43,817 nt of DNA from Paenibacillaceae bacterium. Its GTDB lineage: Bacteria; Bacillota; Clostridia; Lachnospirales; Lachnospiraceae. A model generated the notes under the pieces. That model had not been told where the DNA came from. It searched no databases and worked only from the letters and a program-made list of their open reading frames with translations. Positions within the stretch are counted from its first letter, which is position 1. The number at the start of each line of letters is the position of its first letter. The position numbers were made by a program, and so were the translations under genes. Of this stretch, positions 6,824 to 17,253 are shown piece by piece. The stretch is from positions 1 to 43,817 of the forward strand of contig SVDS01000016.1 of the NCBI GenBank assembly GCA_015057715.1. The letters run 5' to 3'.

Positions 6824-9707
6824 AAGTTATTTCCTCCACCCCAATATTCTTCATTACTTTCCCAGATTCAAGCATCTGTTTTAGATAACTTCTTTGTTCC
6901 AGCAGCTGTGTCCGCTGTTTATTTAACAGCAGATCAGCAGTACCCGCACTCAGATCAGAGGCCGGTAATTGATGTGACCTGTCTTTCCAGGATGTCCTCC
7001 GGTCAAATGCATAACCTGGTAATGCCACCTTTTTCACCTGATATTCTTTATAAAGACCATCCCATTGCAGATTCATCCCATTTAAATAAAGTTGTTTTAA
7101 TGACTCACTCAGTTGCTTATAGCTGCCAATTCCATTTCTAAGCGTTGGAACACAGATTGCCTCCTGATTTTCCATACATTGCCCTGCCAGGCCGCACAAA
7201 GTGGCTGTCCCGCCAATTTCAATAAAGGCTGTTACTCCCAGTTTTTCCGCCTGTTCCATGGCAGCTTTAAAATTGACCGTATTCTCTAAATGCTGCATCC
7301 AATAATATTTATCCTCAAATAAATGATAATACTCCAGCTTTCCTGTCACACTGGAGATAACTTGAATCGGACTTTCCTTACCCCGGCCAGTCAGGTAATC
7401 CAGACTATCACCATAAGAACCGGTGTAGTGGTTCATTTCCACCGAATGGTATGGGTATCGGATACCAAGATCATTAACAAATACCCGCGCCCGCTGCTGA
7501 AGAAGATCAATAACCTGATCCACTTCTGCTGCCAATCCGGAGACAGTCACGTTTTTAGGTGCGTTTACCGCTGCAATTGATACATTATGACAGCCGCTTT
7601 CATTGATTATCTCCCGCATTCGGAATTCTTCAATCAATACTCCCACCATTTTTCCATTTGGTTTTACGCCTGACATCAGCCTGCTTCTGAGAGCTACCAT
7701 ATTTGTTATTTCTTCAAAACTGAGTATTTTGCTATAACAAAGCGCGGCATATTCGCCAATGCTGTGACCAATTACATAATCTGGAACAATATTTAGACTG
7801 TCCCAAATTTTAGTCAAAGAATATTCCAGGGAAAAGATTACTGGCTGTGAGTATAAGGCATTGTTCAAATGATCACCTGTCCGCTTGTATAGGGCATCAG
7901 TTACCGAGATACCTAACAGCTGTTTAAAGCGTTCATCGCATCTATTAAATGCATTTCGAAAGGCAGATGAAAATTGATAAAACTCCTGAGCTGCATTTTC
8001 ATAAATTGACCCTTGCCCCGTAAATAAAAAAGCGGTTTTTTTACGTTTTTCTGTGGATCTTCCCATGTAAAATCTGCTGATCTCCTGATTTTCTATGATT
8101 GAGTCAAGGGTTTTGATTATGTGTTCACGGGAATTTCCAACCAAAGCAAGACGGTATTCATTTTTAGCTCTGGTCACATTGGTGGAATATGCAATATCGG
8201 ATAAATGTTCAGCTGAACGGCTGATATAATCACGGATATCAGCCGCGGCTTTTACTAATGCTCCTTTATTTTTTGTGGATATGGTAATTATACCTTCCGG
8301 GAACTGTGGTTTTTCCTCAAAGCCATGGTCCTCTTCCGGTTGGGACTCTTCCAGAATAACATGAACCAGATTTCCGCTTATCCCAAAAGAACTGATTCCT
8401 GCACGCCTTTTTTTATCACTGCGCTGCCATTTGACGGGTTCAGCCACAACTTTCATTTTTTTCCAGTCAATATTGGGATTGGGCTGGTTAAAATGAATGC
8501 TTGGAGGAATACATTGATGTTTTAATGAGAGAAGTACTTTAATGACGCCTGCAATCCCGGCGGCTGCTTCCAGATGTCCAATGTTTGACTTTACTGAACC
8601 AATCAGGATTGGTTTCTGGCGATCCTTAAACGCATCACAGATTGCCTGGGTTTCAATAAAATCTCCCAGTGACGTGCCGGTTCCATGAGCCTCAATGTAA
8701 TCAATATCCTGCTGACTTAATCCGCCCTGCTTTAGGGCTGCTTCGATTACTCTTTGCTCTCCCAGCCCGTTAGGCGCATAAAAACCGTTAGACCTTCCAT
8801 CCTGTCCAATGTATATAGCCCGGATGAAAGCTTCAATGGTATTATTATCCCTTTTGGCATCTACGGCTCTTTTCAACAGAATGACACCGCCGCCTTCCCC
8901 TCTTCCAAACCCATCGGCAGACGCATCAAAGGTTTTACATCGTCCGTCTGGTGATAAAGCATGGAACTGTGAGAGCCCAATAAATGACTCAGGATTTAAC
9001 AATAAGTTAGCTCCGGCGACAATTGCCAGGTCACACTGACCTCCTCTTAAGCTGTCTACCGCCATATTCATTGCCGAAAGGGAAGAAGAACAGGCGGAAT
9101 TTATACAGATTGCCGGACCTTTGAAATCATAAAAATAAGCGATCCGGCCAGCGGTTGCATGAGAAGATATTCCAATTGCCGAATAAGGTCCAAGGTCGTT
9201 TACGTTTCCGGAAAATACCTCCCGACTGATATAATCCACCTCGTCCAGTCCGATAAAGACTCCTGTTTTGCTTCCCCGTAATTGAGCAATGTCAATACCT
9301 GCATTTTCTAATGCTTCCCAGCTTAGTTCCAACAGTAACTTTTGCTGTGGATCAAGAGAGGCAGCCTCTACAGCTGAAATCTCAAAATGGCTGTAATCAA
9401 AGGTTTTAATATCATGATCCAGAAAAGCGGCAGATTTGGTGTACATTTTACCCTGTACTGAGGAATCTTTACTATAAAAAGGCTGTGGGTCGAACCGATC
9501 AGGCTTAATTTCAGTAACAGCATCATATCCCTGCATTAGCTTTTCCCAGAATAACTGGGGATCATTGGCACCTCCCGGAAACCGGCAGTGGTAACCAATT
9601 ATTGCAATCTCATCTTTTTGCTGCAAACTTTTTAATTCAGCGTCTAATTCATTTATTTTTTCTGCAGCCTTAACTAAGGCTGCTTTATATTTGCCTATTT
9701 CATCCAT
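6816..9707 (-). CDS. Type I PKS, KS-AT, module lacking its own ACP
   Basis: A protein of about 963 aa from the preferred ATG at 9707, which has GGGGAAGGGAG just upstream. An upstream ATG at 9728 overlaps the previous stop but lacks a ribosome binding site. The N-terminus (MDEIGKYKAALVKAAEKI) is a short amphipathic helix typical of cis-AT PKS docking regions. The KS has Cys206 in NSACSSSL, His341 in EAHGTGT and His378 in NIGHLE. The AT has Ser649 in GHSIGEYA and keeps the carboxylate-binding Arg (ALRSRLM). Its specificity motif reads YPYHS, neither the malonyl HAFH nor the methylmalonyl YASH. There is no reductive domain and no ACP; the next gene supplies the ACP and aminotransferase. The divergent AT is a candidate for accepting hydroxymalonyl-ACP (inference). 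Confidence 0.93.
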   Translation of the reverse strand: MDEIGKYKAALVKAAEKINELDAELKSLQQKDEIAIIGYHCRFPGGANDPQLFWEKLMQGYDAVTEIKPDRFDPQPFYSKDSSVQGKMYTKSAAFLDHDIKTFDYSHFEISAVEAASLDPQQKLLLELSWEALENAGIDIAQLRGSKTGVFIGLDEVDYISREVFSGNVNDLGPYSAIGISSHATAGRIAYFYDFKGPAICINSACSSSLSAMNMAVDSLRGGQCDLAIVAGANLLLNPESFIGLSQFHALSPDGRCKTFDASADGFGRGEGGGVILLKRAVDAKRDNNTIEAFIRAIYIGQDGRSNGFYAPNGLGEQRVIEAALKQGGLSQQDIDYIEAHGTGTSLGDFIETQAICDAFKDRQKPILIGSVKSNIGHLEAAAGIAGVIKVLLSLKHQCIPPSIHFNQPNPNIDWKKMKVVAEPVKWQRSDKKRRAGISSFGISGNLVHVILEESQPEEDHGFEEKPQFPEGIITISTKNKGALVKAAADIRDYISRSAEHLSDIAYSTNVTRAKNEYRLALVGNSREHIIKTLDSIIENQEISRFYMGRSTEKRKKTAFLFTGQGSIYENAAQEFYQFSSAFRNAFNRCDERFKQLLGISVTDALYKRTGDHLNNALYSQPVIFSLEYSLTKIWDSLNIVPDYVIGHSIGEYAALCYSKILSFEEITNMVALRSRLMSGVKPNGKMVGVLIEEFRMREIINESGCHNVSIAAVNAPKNVTVSGLAAEVDQVIDLLQQRARVFVNDLGIRYPYHSVEMNHYTGSYGDSLDYLTGRGKESPIQVISSVTGKLEYYHLFEDKYYWMQHLENTVNFKAAMEQAEKLGVTAFIEIGGTATLCGLAGQCMENQEAICVPTLRNGIGSYKQLSESLKQLYLNGMNLQWDGLYKEYQVKKVALPGYAFDRRTSWKDRSHQLPASDLSAGTADLLLNKQRTQLLEQRSYLKQMLESGKVMKNIGVEEITYD

Positions 9708-9727
9708 AATTCTCCCTTCCCCAGACA

Positions 9728-12700
9728 TTATTTTGTCAGCTCAGCAATTTCCAACAGAATGTCATCGATGCTCTCCTCAGATTCAAGCACCGGCTTTTGG
9801 TCAAATATAAACACATCAGTAAGCAGATACTCGACCAGTCTGGTAATGGTGGGATAATTAAAGAACACTGAAATATTTAAATCAATCCCAAATAATTTGT
9901 TAATTGCAGTTCTCATGGAAAATGTCATCAGCGAATCAGCTCCCTGTTCTCTTAATGCTTCATTCAGTGACAGTGACTGGTCACTTTCAAAGCCCATGAT
10001 CTTTGCACACACAGGCCGGACCTTAGAGACCAGGAATTCCTCTCTCTCCTCAGGTGGCAATTGCTTTAGCGTATTTAATAATACACTGCTTTCCTCTTCC
10101 CCTTCTTCCTCTTTTAAACCTGCATCCAGAGTCACCAGACGTTCCAGGAAAATACTTTTACCTGCAGCATCATGAAATGATTTGTTCATCTGATCCCAAT
10201 CTGCATCTACAATCACCAGATTTTCGTAAGGGCGCTCCATAAAATCTTCCATTATTTTTTCAGCCTGTTCTTTGGAAAAAGGCTTCATCCCAATCCGTTC
10301 CATATTACTGGATATGCTTTTATTATTGGCAGCCATACCGCTTTCACCAAATGCTCCCCAGCAAAGGGTATATCCTGGAATTTGATTGTAACTGAGATAA
10401 GACGCAAAGATATTCATAAAATAATTAGCCACTGCATAATTAGCCTGTCCCATATTTCCAATAACACTGGTAACAGAAGAGGTCATCATAAAGAAATCAA
10501 GGGGATCTTTACAAAGCAGCTGATATAGGTTGATACTTCCATTTACTTTTGCCTTAATGACCGCTTCAAAATCAGACCACTCAGCATTTTGGATTGTCTT
10601 ATCATTAATGATACCAGCGGCATGCACCACGCCTCCAATGGGCGGCAGGCTTAGTTTAACCTGGTTTAAGACTTTTTTCAGGTTTTCATAATCACTGATA
10701 TCCGCAAAAATTATATCTGTTTTGACGTTAAGATCGTTAAAACGTCTGATTGCCTCTATTGCTTTTTGCCCTGGTTCTTTTGTGCATAATAAGATCAGAT
10801 GTCTGGCACCGGATTTTACGAACTGCTCTGCATAAGTAAGGCCTACCGTTCCGGTTCCTCCTGTAATCAGGTAGCAGCAGTCAGGCCGGATCTTTAATTC
10901 AGGATTTGGGAAAGCTGCATTTTTCAAATAATCCTCATGTGAAATTAATCTTGCACTATAAAAATGCTTTTCTCTAAAACAGATATCCTGGAAATTGTGA
11001 TTTAATAATTCATCCATAAAATTGCTATCCTGATCAAAGGCAGATTGGTCGCAGTCAATGATTCCGTTATATAATTCCGGATATTCAATACTGAATACTC
11101 TGGATAAGCCCCATAACAAAGATCCTGACAAGTTAACGCAGCCTCTGTTTTTAAAAGGCTGAACATTCCTTGTTACAATTTTTATGCTGCTGCCCTGTGA
11201 GTATCCTTCTTCACTTATTGCTTTAATAAGGGATAACAATGCTTTTACCGGCTGGCAGTCCACTTGCTCCATGTCACTACGGCGTAAATCTGCTTCTCCG
11301 CCGCAGAAGATAATATGTAAATTTCCCCTTTTACCATTCTGGCAAATATTCTTCAATAATTCCTGCCAATCAGTATCCATACCTGCTTTTATTGGCTCAA
11401 TACCCAGTGTTTTCATTTTTTTGCCAATACAGCAGGTCAAAGAATCTTCCTTTTCCTCTGAAATAATCAGATATTTATCATCAGATCTGATTATTTTAAG
11501 CGGTTTAGTTTCTAAGAGAGGAATCCAGTCTGTGTGATAATACATTTTATCCAGACTCCTGGTTTCCCGCAGTAAACTGTTGCTGTCAGTGATTTTTGCC
11601 ATTAAATTAATAATTTTAATCACGACCTGCCCCTGATCATTATATACGGTGAGATCTACGTAAATAATTCCATTTTCATAACGTGACCTTGTATCACACC
11701 ATAAGCGGTCTGAAGGATAATAATTATAAGTAAACTCTTCCAGATAGTATGGAATAACGGTGACATTTTTGTCTTTAAAGATACCATCATCACGCATCTT
11801 TTCTTCAATAAAGGCAAAACCGGTCTGCAAAATCGAATCAATTGTACCAGGATAAAGTACATATTCATTTAAATAAGGGACTGATTTTAAAGGCTCAATC
11901 TGACAGATACACCCCTTATGTGCAAAACTAATTGCTTTAATTCCCCGAAACCCATCTCCAAGCTTAAAACCAGACTGTCTCATGGCATAGTAAACACCTG
12001 TTGTTTCCATATCAGACTTGTAGCTGAGCTGCCTGTATTTATTAATATCTGCCTGCTGCCAGGTGAATTGAAATTCGTGCAGAATTTTGACATTGCCTTT
12101 GACATGCAGCTTCCATTTGTCATTCTCAGAATTATAATCTTTGCTGTGAATGCTAAACTTCGGCAGATCACCGCTCTTTTCTATACAAAGCTGAACTTTT
12201 CTTGCAGCATCACCGTCAACAGATAGAGGAGACCGGAATTCCAGGTTACTAAGAGTACAGCTTTTGGCATTATCAATCTCCTTAACTCCGGCAAGCATCA
12301 TTCCAATGTGGGCTGCTGCCGGTGAAATGGCAACATCAAAAATAATATGTTCTTTCATAAAAAATGGTTCTGCAGCAGTAAATTTACTTTGAAACAGTAC
12401 CGTATCATTGATATGAGACAGATCAATTTTCTGACCAAGGATTTTGTGACAATCAGTGGAGTCAATGGTATGGGATTCCCTATCATAGAATAACTCCATA
12501 GGATATTTACTTTTTTCATATGGATAATTGGGAAGCTTTGCTTTCATCCAGCTTTCGTTCCCGGCAAAATTAATCTGATTCCAATTTAAATTAACACCTG
12601 CTGCATAAAGAAGTGCGATGTCTTCAGCAATCTGAATATGATCTGCTTTTTTAAAATTTAAAGATGATACCAAAATCCGATCCTGTTCAAAAATCAGTTT

Positions 12701-15445
12701 TGCCAGGGCAGACAACACCCGGTTACTTCCGACTTCCATTAAAATATGATTTTCCTTCTTTTCAATGCTGCTGACAGCGCCATAAAAATCAACCTCTTCC
12801 CGGATATGTCTTGTCCAATACTCACTGTCTAAGATTTCTTCTGGTCCGATTTCCCTTGCATATAAAGCTGATACGAATCTGATATGCGGGGAGTGGTACT
12901 CTATTTCATCAGCAATTGACTGGTATTCATTAAGAATGGGGTCCATCAGCATTGAATGAAAACCATGGGAAACTTTTAACTCTTTTACTGTAATTCCTTC
13001 TGCTGCGGCCCGACTGGCCACCAAACGAACATCGGTGGAAGATCCTGAAATAACACAGGTATCCAGTGCATTCCGGGCAGCAATACAAACCGAATTATCA
13101 TAGCCCTGCAACAGTTCCGTCACTTTTTCCCTGTTTGCAAAAATGGTAGCCATACTGCCGCTGCCAGGAGCCTGATCCATCAGTTTGCTGCGGGCCGATA
13201 CCAGTTTAACCGCATCCTCAAGGCTTAGAATTCCAGCTTCTACTGCCGCCGCATACTCGCCTATACTATGTCCCATTACCAAATCAGGTTTATTCCCATA
13301 ATCTTCCCACATTTTTGATAAAGCATATTCGATTGCAAAAATTAACGGCTGGGCATATGCAGTCCTTTCAATAATCTGGTCAGATGTGTTTTCACCATAT
13401 ATTAATTCCACAATGGATTTTAATAAATGTGGTTTGAACAATCCCTCACACTGATCAAAAGCCTGCCGGAAAATTTCATTGGTATCATACAGCAGCTTAC
13501 CCATACTTAAATACTGGGAGCCCTGTCCGGTATACATAAATGCCACTTTGCGGTCTTTTTGTAACATCAGCGGATCTTTCGTGTTAACAAAAATCCCTTC
13601 TGTATCGTAACCATCAAGATACTGTTCCAACCGCTTAAGAAGCATAGTTGGGCTGCCGGCGCATACGGCAAAACGGTAATCAAGATCCGTTCGGCAGCGG
13701 TTAGCCGTATAAATGATATTTTGAAATTCCTCTTTTGTGCTGTTTGTCAACAGGACGTGATACTGACGGACTAATTCTGTTAATGAAGTTTTACTCTTGG
13801 CAGAAAGCTTTAATACCCAGTCTATTCCACCCTTTTCAGAATCCTCAACTCCATTTTGCTGTGGCTGCCTGTATTCTTCAATAATGACATGAGCATTGGA
13901 ACCACCAAAGCCAAAACCATTTACTGCAGCTGCCCTTAAACCATTTTCTTTTTTCCACTGGGTATGTTGACTGACTACTTCCAGGTTGGTGTCTTTCCAG
14001 TTGATTAAAGGATTGGGCGTATGAAAATGAAGATTTCCCGGAATTAAGCCATGCCTCATTGAGAGCAGTACTTTAATAATTGAGGAAATTCCGGCAGCAG
14101 CTTCCAAATGACCGATATTGGATTTAACTGAGCCAATCTTTAAACGATTATTATCATCCCGGTTTTTTCCATAAACAGCAGCAACTGCATTTACCTCAAT
14201 AGGATCCCCCAGCTTGGTTCCGGTCCCATGCATTTCCACATAATCGATATCCAGGTTATTTAAACCGGCATTGGATAAGGTTCTGCGTATTAATTTTTCC
14301 TGGGCTTCTCCGTTTGGAGCAGTCAGACCATTACTTTTTCCATCCTGATTAATGCCTGTTGACCGGATAACTCCCAGAATTTCATTTCCATCCTGAATTG
14401 CCTGAGACAAACATTTAAGGAGAATCACTCCACCGCCCTCACCCCGTCCATAGCCATCGGCTGAAGCATCAAATGCCTTGCTGTGTCCGTCTGTGGAGGT
14501 TGCCTGTAATTTTGAAAATCCCACATTACTGCAGGGACTTTCAATGATATTAATTCCTGCCACAACCTGTAAATCCGCTTCTTTCGCCTGCAATGCTGTA
14601 CAGGCCAGATGAAGAGCGGATAAAGTGGAAGAACAGGCGGTATCCACGCTGACACAGGGTCCTTCAAAACCAAACGTATATGCAATTCTTCCGCATGCGG
14701 TACTAAAGCAGCTTCCAGTTAATGAATATGGTCCTATTTTAGATAAGTCCCCAGAATGTAAATGTGCCATATTATACTCATTTGTAGAAATTCCAAGATA
14801 TACTCCGGTATCACTGCCATTATATCTGGCAATATCCAAATTGGCATTTTCAAAAGCCTCCCATGTCAGCTCCAGCAGCAGACGCTGCTGTGGATCAAGA
14901 GCCTGTGCCTCCTTTGGGGAAATATTAAATAAGCGGGCATCAAATGCGTCTATATCAGACTTTAAAAAGCCTCCTTTTTTGCAGTACATTTTTCCCGGCG
15001 CATTCTTATCTTCATCATAATATTTCAAAAGATCCCAACGTGACTTTGGGATCTCACAGATACCGTCTTCTCCACTTAGAAGGAACTCCCAATATTTATC
15101 AACATTGTCAGCTCCGCCCGGCAAGCGGCAGCTCATTCCTACGATAGCAATTTGATCCCTGATCTGCCCTCCCCCATTTTCACACGATACATCATTTTCT
15201 TTTTTTGTGTTAAGTAAGGAATCAACATAATTCGTCATAAGAGAAACATTAAAACATTTAAAAATATCAGACACATTAATTTCAACAGAAAATTCTTTTG
15301 AGAGTATTTTGACAAAGAGCGGAATATCCAGTGATACCATTCCATATTCCGTAAAAGGAGTATTATTATCTGTAATGGTAATGTCAAAATTATCTTCAAT
15401 AATTGAAAGTACCCGTTTTAAAATAGTATTTTTCGTATCTATCAT
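9728..15445 (-). CDS. Type I PKS, ACP-KS-AT-DH-KR-ACP
   Basis: A 1905-aa loading-plus-extension protein. Residues 1-80 are a carrier domain with Ser38 in GMVSLDIP, where the usual Asp before Ser is Val. The KS follows with Cys271 in DTACSSTL, plus EMHGTGT and NIGHLE. The AT has Ser727 in GHSIGEYAAAV, Arg in SARSKLM and a GFHS motif close to malonyl-type HAFH. The DH has His1033 in EHIIFDVAISP (Gly of HxxxGxxxxP is Asp) and Asp1203 in GTIDSIL. The KR has TGGTGTVG near 1526, Ser and Tyr in TSSVTS and GQANYAVAN, and HAAGIIND, close to the B-type LDD signature. The last ACP has GADSL near 1838. No ER is present, so the expected product is an enoyl thioester. The N-terminal carrier is the likely starter acceptor. 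Confidence 0.94.
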   Translation of the reverse strand: MIDTKNTILKRVLSIIEDNFDITITDNNTPFTEYGMVSLDIPLFVKILSKEFSVEINVSDIFKCFNVSLMTNYVDSLLNTKKENDVSCENGGGQIRDQIAIVGMSCRLPGGADNVDKYWEFLLSGEDGICEIPKSRWDLLKYYDEDKNAPGKMYCKKGGFLKSDIDAFDARLFNISPKEAQALDPQQRLLLELTWEAFENANLDIARYNGSDTGVYLGISTNEYNMAHLHSGDLSKIGPYSLTGSCFSTACGRIAYTFGFEGPCVSVDTACSSTLSALHLACTALQAKEADLQVVAGINIIESPCSNVGFSKLQATSTDGHSKAFDASADGYGRGEGGGVILLKCLSQAIQDGNEILGVIRSTGINQDGKSNGLTAPNGEAQEKLIRRTLSNAGLNNLDIDYVEMHGTGTKLGDPIEVNAVAAVYGKNRDDNNRLKIGSVKSNIGHLEAAAGISSIIKVLLSMRHGLIPGNLHFHTPNPLINWKDTNLEVVSQHTQWKKENGLRAAAVNGFGFGGSNAHVIIEEYRQPQQNGVEDSEKGGIDWVLKLSAKSKTSLTELVRQYHVLLTNSTKEEFQNIIYTANRCRTDLDYRFAVCAGSPTMLLKRLEQYLDGYDTEGIFVNTKDPLMLQKDRKVAFMYTGQGSQYLSMGKLLYDTNEIFRQAFDQCEGLFKPHLLKSIVELIYGENTSDQIIERTAYAQPLIFAIEYALSKMWEDYGNKPDLVMGHSIGEYAAAVEAGILSLEDAVKLVSARSKLMDQAPGSGSMATIFANREKVTELLQGYDNSVCIAARNALDTCVISGSSTDVRLVASRAAAEGITVKELKVSHGFHSMLMDPILNEYQSIADEIEYHSPHIRFVSALYAREIGPEEILDSEYWTRHIREEVDFYGAVSSIEKKENHILMEVGSNRVLSALAKLIFEQDRILVSSLNFKKADHIQIAEDIALLYAAGVNLNWNQINFAGNESWMKAKLPNYPYEKSKYPMELFYDRESHTIDSTDCHKILGQKIDLSHINDTVLFQSKFTAAEPFFMKEHIIFDVAISPAAAHIGMMLAGVKEIDNAKSCTLSNLEFRSPLSVDGDAARKVQLCIEKSGDLPKFSIHSKDYNSENDKWKLHVKGNVKILHEFQFTWQQADINKYRQLSYKSDMETTGVYYAMRQSGFKLGDGFRGIKAISFAHKGCICQIEPLKSVPYLNEYVLYPGTIDSILQTGFAFIEEKMRDDGIFKDKNVTVIPYYLEEFTYNYYPSDRLWCDTRSRYENGIIYVDLTVYNDQGQVVIKIINLMAKITDSNSLLRETRSLDKMYYHTDWIPLLETKPLKIIRSDDKYLIISEEKEDSLTCCIGKKMKTLGIEPIKAGMDTDWQELLKNICQNGKRGNLHIIFCGGEADLRRSDMEQVDCQPVKALLSLIKAISEEGYSQGSSIKIVTRNVQPFKNRGCVNLSGSLLWGLSRVFSIEYPELYNGIIDCDQSAFDQDSNFMDELLNHNFQDICFREKHFYSARLISHEDYLKNAAFPNPELKIRPDCCYLITGGTGTVGLTYAEQFVKSGARHLILLCTKEPGQKAIEAIRRFNDLNVKTDIIFADISDYENLKKVLNQVKLSLPPIGGVVHAAGIINDKTIQNAEWSDFEAVIKAKVNGSINLYQLLCKDPLDFFMMTSSVTSVIGNMGQANYAVANYFMNIFASYLSYNQIPGYTLCWGAFGESGMAANNKSISSNMERIGMKPFSKEQAEKIMEDFMERPYENLVIVDADWDQMNKSFHDAAGKSIFLERLVTLDAGLKEEEGEEESSVLLNTLKQLPPEEREEFLVSKVRPVCAKIMGFESDQSLSLNEALREQGADSLMTFSMRTAINKLFGIDLNISVFFNYPTITRLVEYLLTDVFIFDQKPVLESEESIDDILLEIAELTK

Positions 15446-15450
15446 ATAGT

Positions 15451-16452
15451 TTAGTTCCTTTCTGAAAAAGTAACCTTAGTATTGCTCAGTTTTTCTAAGT
15501 GATCCAGGATAGATTCAAGATTTTCCACAACAGAATAATCGGCATAATCAAATATAGCTGCCTGTCGATCCGTATTCACTGCAATGATAGCAGCAGCATT
15601 TTTTATCCCCACCATATGCTGACTTGCGCCTGATACTCCAAAGCTGATATAGATCTGAGGGGATATGCTTTTTCCCGACTGCCCTACCTGTCTTTCTTTT
15701 TCAATTAATTTTTCTTCTACAACAGCCCTGGTGCCAACAATACCCATATCATACTTCTCTGCAATCTTATAAATCCGATCAAGTACTGCACGATCCTTTA
15801 CTCCCCTGCCAATACAGAAAACTTTTTTAAACAGATGAATATCGATCTCCTTTTTCCTTTCCCGCTCTATTCGTTCTTCAACCACCCACGCTCCATTGCA
15901 TTTTGGTTCTTCCCCTGAAAAGGTGAACTCCACAATACTCTCTTCCCGGGGTTTTCCTGCTGCTTTGATAAACACATCCTTTTTTACAGTTCCCATCATG
16001 ATATTGCAGTTGATACATTTTATGGTTGCCGTCACTGAATCATTGATTGCCGCTCTTGAAAAACCAAGCTCGCCCGCCTCGTCAAACTCAATTTCAATAC
16101 AGTCGGCAGTCAATCCCGCCTCAAATCTGGTGGAAAGTACTGCTGCTATTATTTTACCGTCAACAGTTGCCGGAACCAGAATCACCTCTGGATAAATTTC
16201 AGTTACCATTGCAGCAATCACTTCGGTAAAATATGGAAGGTCAAAGCGTCCTTCCTCCCGGCAAAATACCACCCGATCAGCCCCATACAAAAACAAGGTG
16301 GAAATTCGTTCCTGATCCATATATCCCACACAAAAAACGGATACCTTTCTCTTTGAAGCATCTCCAAGTGATCTGGCTTTTGTAACAAGCTGTAAGACAT
16401 CTTCACGGTCATATTCCTGTGAATCACAAATAACAGTTATTTCCTTACTCAT
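15451..16452 (-). CDS. etfA: Electron transfer flavoprotein, alpha subunit
   Basis: A 333-aa protein of normal EtfA length. The C-terminal FAD-binding region is clear: VGQSGKSISPQIYISFGVSG, then SQHMVGI and IIAVNTD, matching the family pattern GQTGKxVxPxLYIxxGISGAxQH. The N-terminal alpha/beta domain has LVPATVDGKIIAAVLSTRF and AGLTADC. With EtfB it carries electrons from an acyl-CoA dehydrogenase-type flavoenzyme to a downstream acceptor. It ends five bases before the PKS gene and lies in the same run as the FkbI-like dehydrogenase, so it is probably the dedicated electron acceptor for hydroxymalonyl-ACP formation. Confidence 0.94.
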   Translation of the reverse strand: MSKEITVICDSQEYDREDVLQLVTKARSLGDASKRKVSVFCVGYMDQERISTLFLYGADRVVFCREEGRFDLPYFTEVIAAMVTEIYPEVILVPATVDGKIIAAVLSTRFEAGLTADCIEIEFDEAGELGFSRAAINDSVTATIKCINCNIMMGTVKKDVFIKAAGKPREESIVEFTFSGEEPKCNGAWVVEERIERERKKEIDIHLFKKVFCIGRGVKDRAVLDRIYKIAEKYDMGIVGTRAVVEEKLIEKERQVGQSGKSISPQIYISFGVSGASQHMVGIKNAAAIIAVNTDRQAAIFDYADYSVVENLESILDHLEKLSNTKVTFSERN

Positions 16453-16472
16453 ACAAACTAGACCTCACTTTT

Positions 16473-17234
16473 TCAGCTGTGTTTCCCCTTTATAATATTA
16501 AAAATAAACTCTGCTTTTTCTTCAGTTTTCCCGTCTATATATGCTTTTTTCTTTTTACATATCTCCTTCTCAATCTGCATCACTCTTGTTTTAGAGCCTT
16601 CCAGTCCGCACTTTTCTTCCTCCACCTCAAGATCGGCAGCATTCCAGACAGTGATTTCACTTTTCCTGGCTTTTTTTAATGCTAACAGGCTGATTTGTGG
16701 CTGTGACAGAATAAAGTCATGAAAAGCCACAATTGCCGGCAGGTTTAATTGACCCACCAGATTTTCCGATTCTGTTACCTGCATCACTTTAAGTGCATCT
16801 GCACTGGCATCTAAGATTTCGGCCACTTCGGGTAAACAGTAATATCTAAGGCGTTCGCCTATCCCATATACTACCTGTCCGGTTTCACCATCAATTGTTC
16901 TTCTGCCGCAAGTCACCAGACTTACATTACCAATCTGTTTAATTGCCTTTGCCAATATGTAAGAAGTAGCAACGGTATCAGATCCCCGAAATAAATTATC
17001 ATTTAAAATAATTGCCTGATCGGTTCCCATCGCCAGAGCTTTCTGCATCATCCCAACCGCCCCCATTGGTCCCATGCACAGGCATATAATTTTACAATCC
17101 ATAAATTGTTTTATTTTGACAGTCTCCTGCAAAGCATATAAATCATAGGGATTTATTAAATATTCTTCCACCCGCGACTCAGAGGGATAAACCAGTTCTG
17201 ATTTTACCGGTTTTATGCATACAACAATTTTCAT
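16473..17234 (-). CDS. etfB: Electron transfer flavoprotein, beta subunit
   Basis: A 253-aa protein beginning MKIVVCIKPVK. It carries the EtfB signature region FRGSDTVATSYILAKAI and GRRTIDGETGQVVYGIGERL, the nucleotide-binding segment of this subunit in clostridial-type ETFs. It pairs with EtfA, encoded 20 bases downstream. AAGGAG lies six bases before the ATG. The order dehydrogenase-etfB-etfA is the same as in butyryl-CoA dehydrogenase operons, but the companion dehydrogenase here is FkbI-like and sits beside an FkbH homologue, which argues for a secondary-metabolite role. Whether this ETF bifurcates electrons cannot be judged from these motifs. Confidence 0.93.
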   Translation of the reverse strand: MKIVVCIKPVKSELVYPSESRVEEYLINPYDLYALQETVKIKQFMDCKIICLCMGPMGAVGMMQKALAMGTDQAIILNDNLFRGSDTVATSYILAKAIKQIGNVSLVTCGRRTIDGETGQVVYGIGERLRYYCLPEVAEILDASADALKVMQVTESENLVGQLNLPAIVAFHDFILSQPQISLLALKKARKSEITVWNAADLEVEEEKCGLEGSKTRVMQIEKEICKKKKAYIDGKTEEKAEFIFNIIKGKHS

Positions 17235-17253
17235 AATAACTCCTTATGATTTC

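Noticed and set aside
9708-9728. Upstream ATG of the KS-AT gene overlapping the previous stop
   Set aside because: No ribosome binding site precedes it, whereas the ATG at 9707 follows GGGGAAGGGAG and starts a typical docking helix. It remains possible through stop-start coupling.
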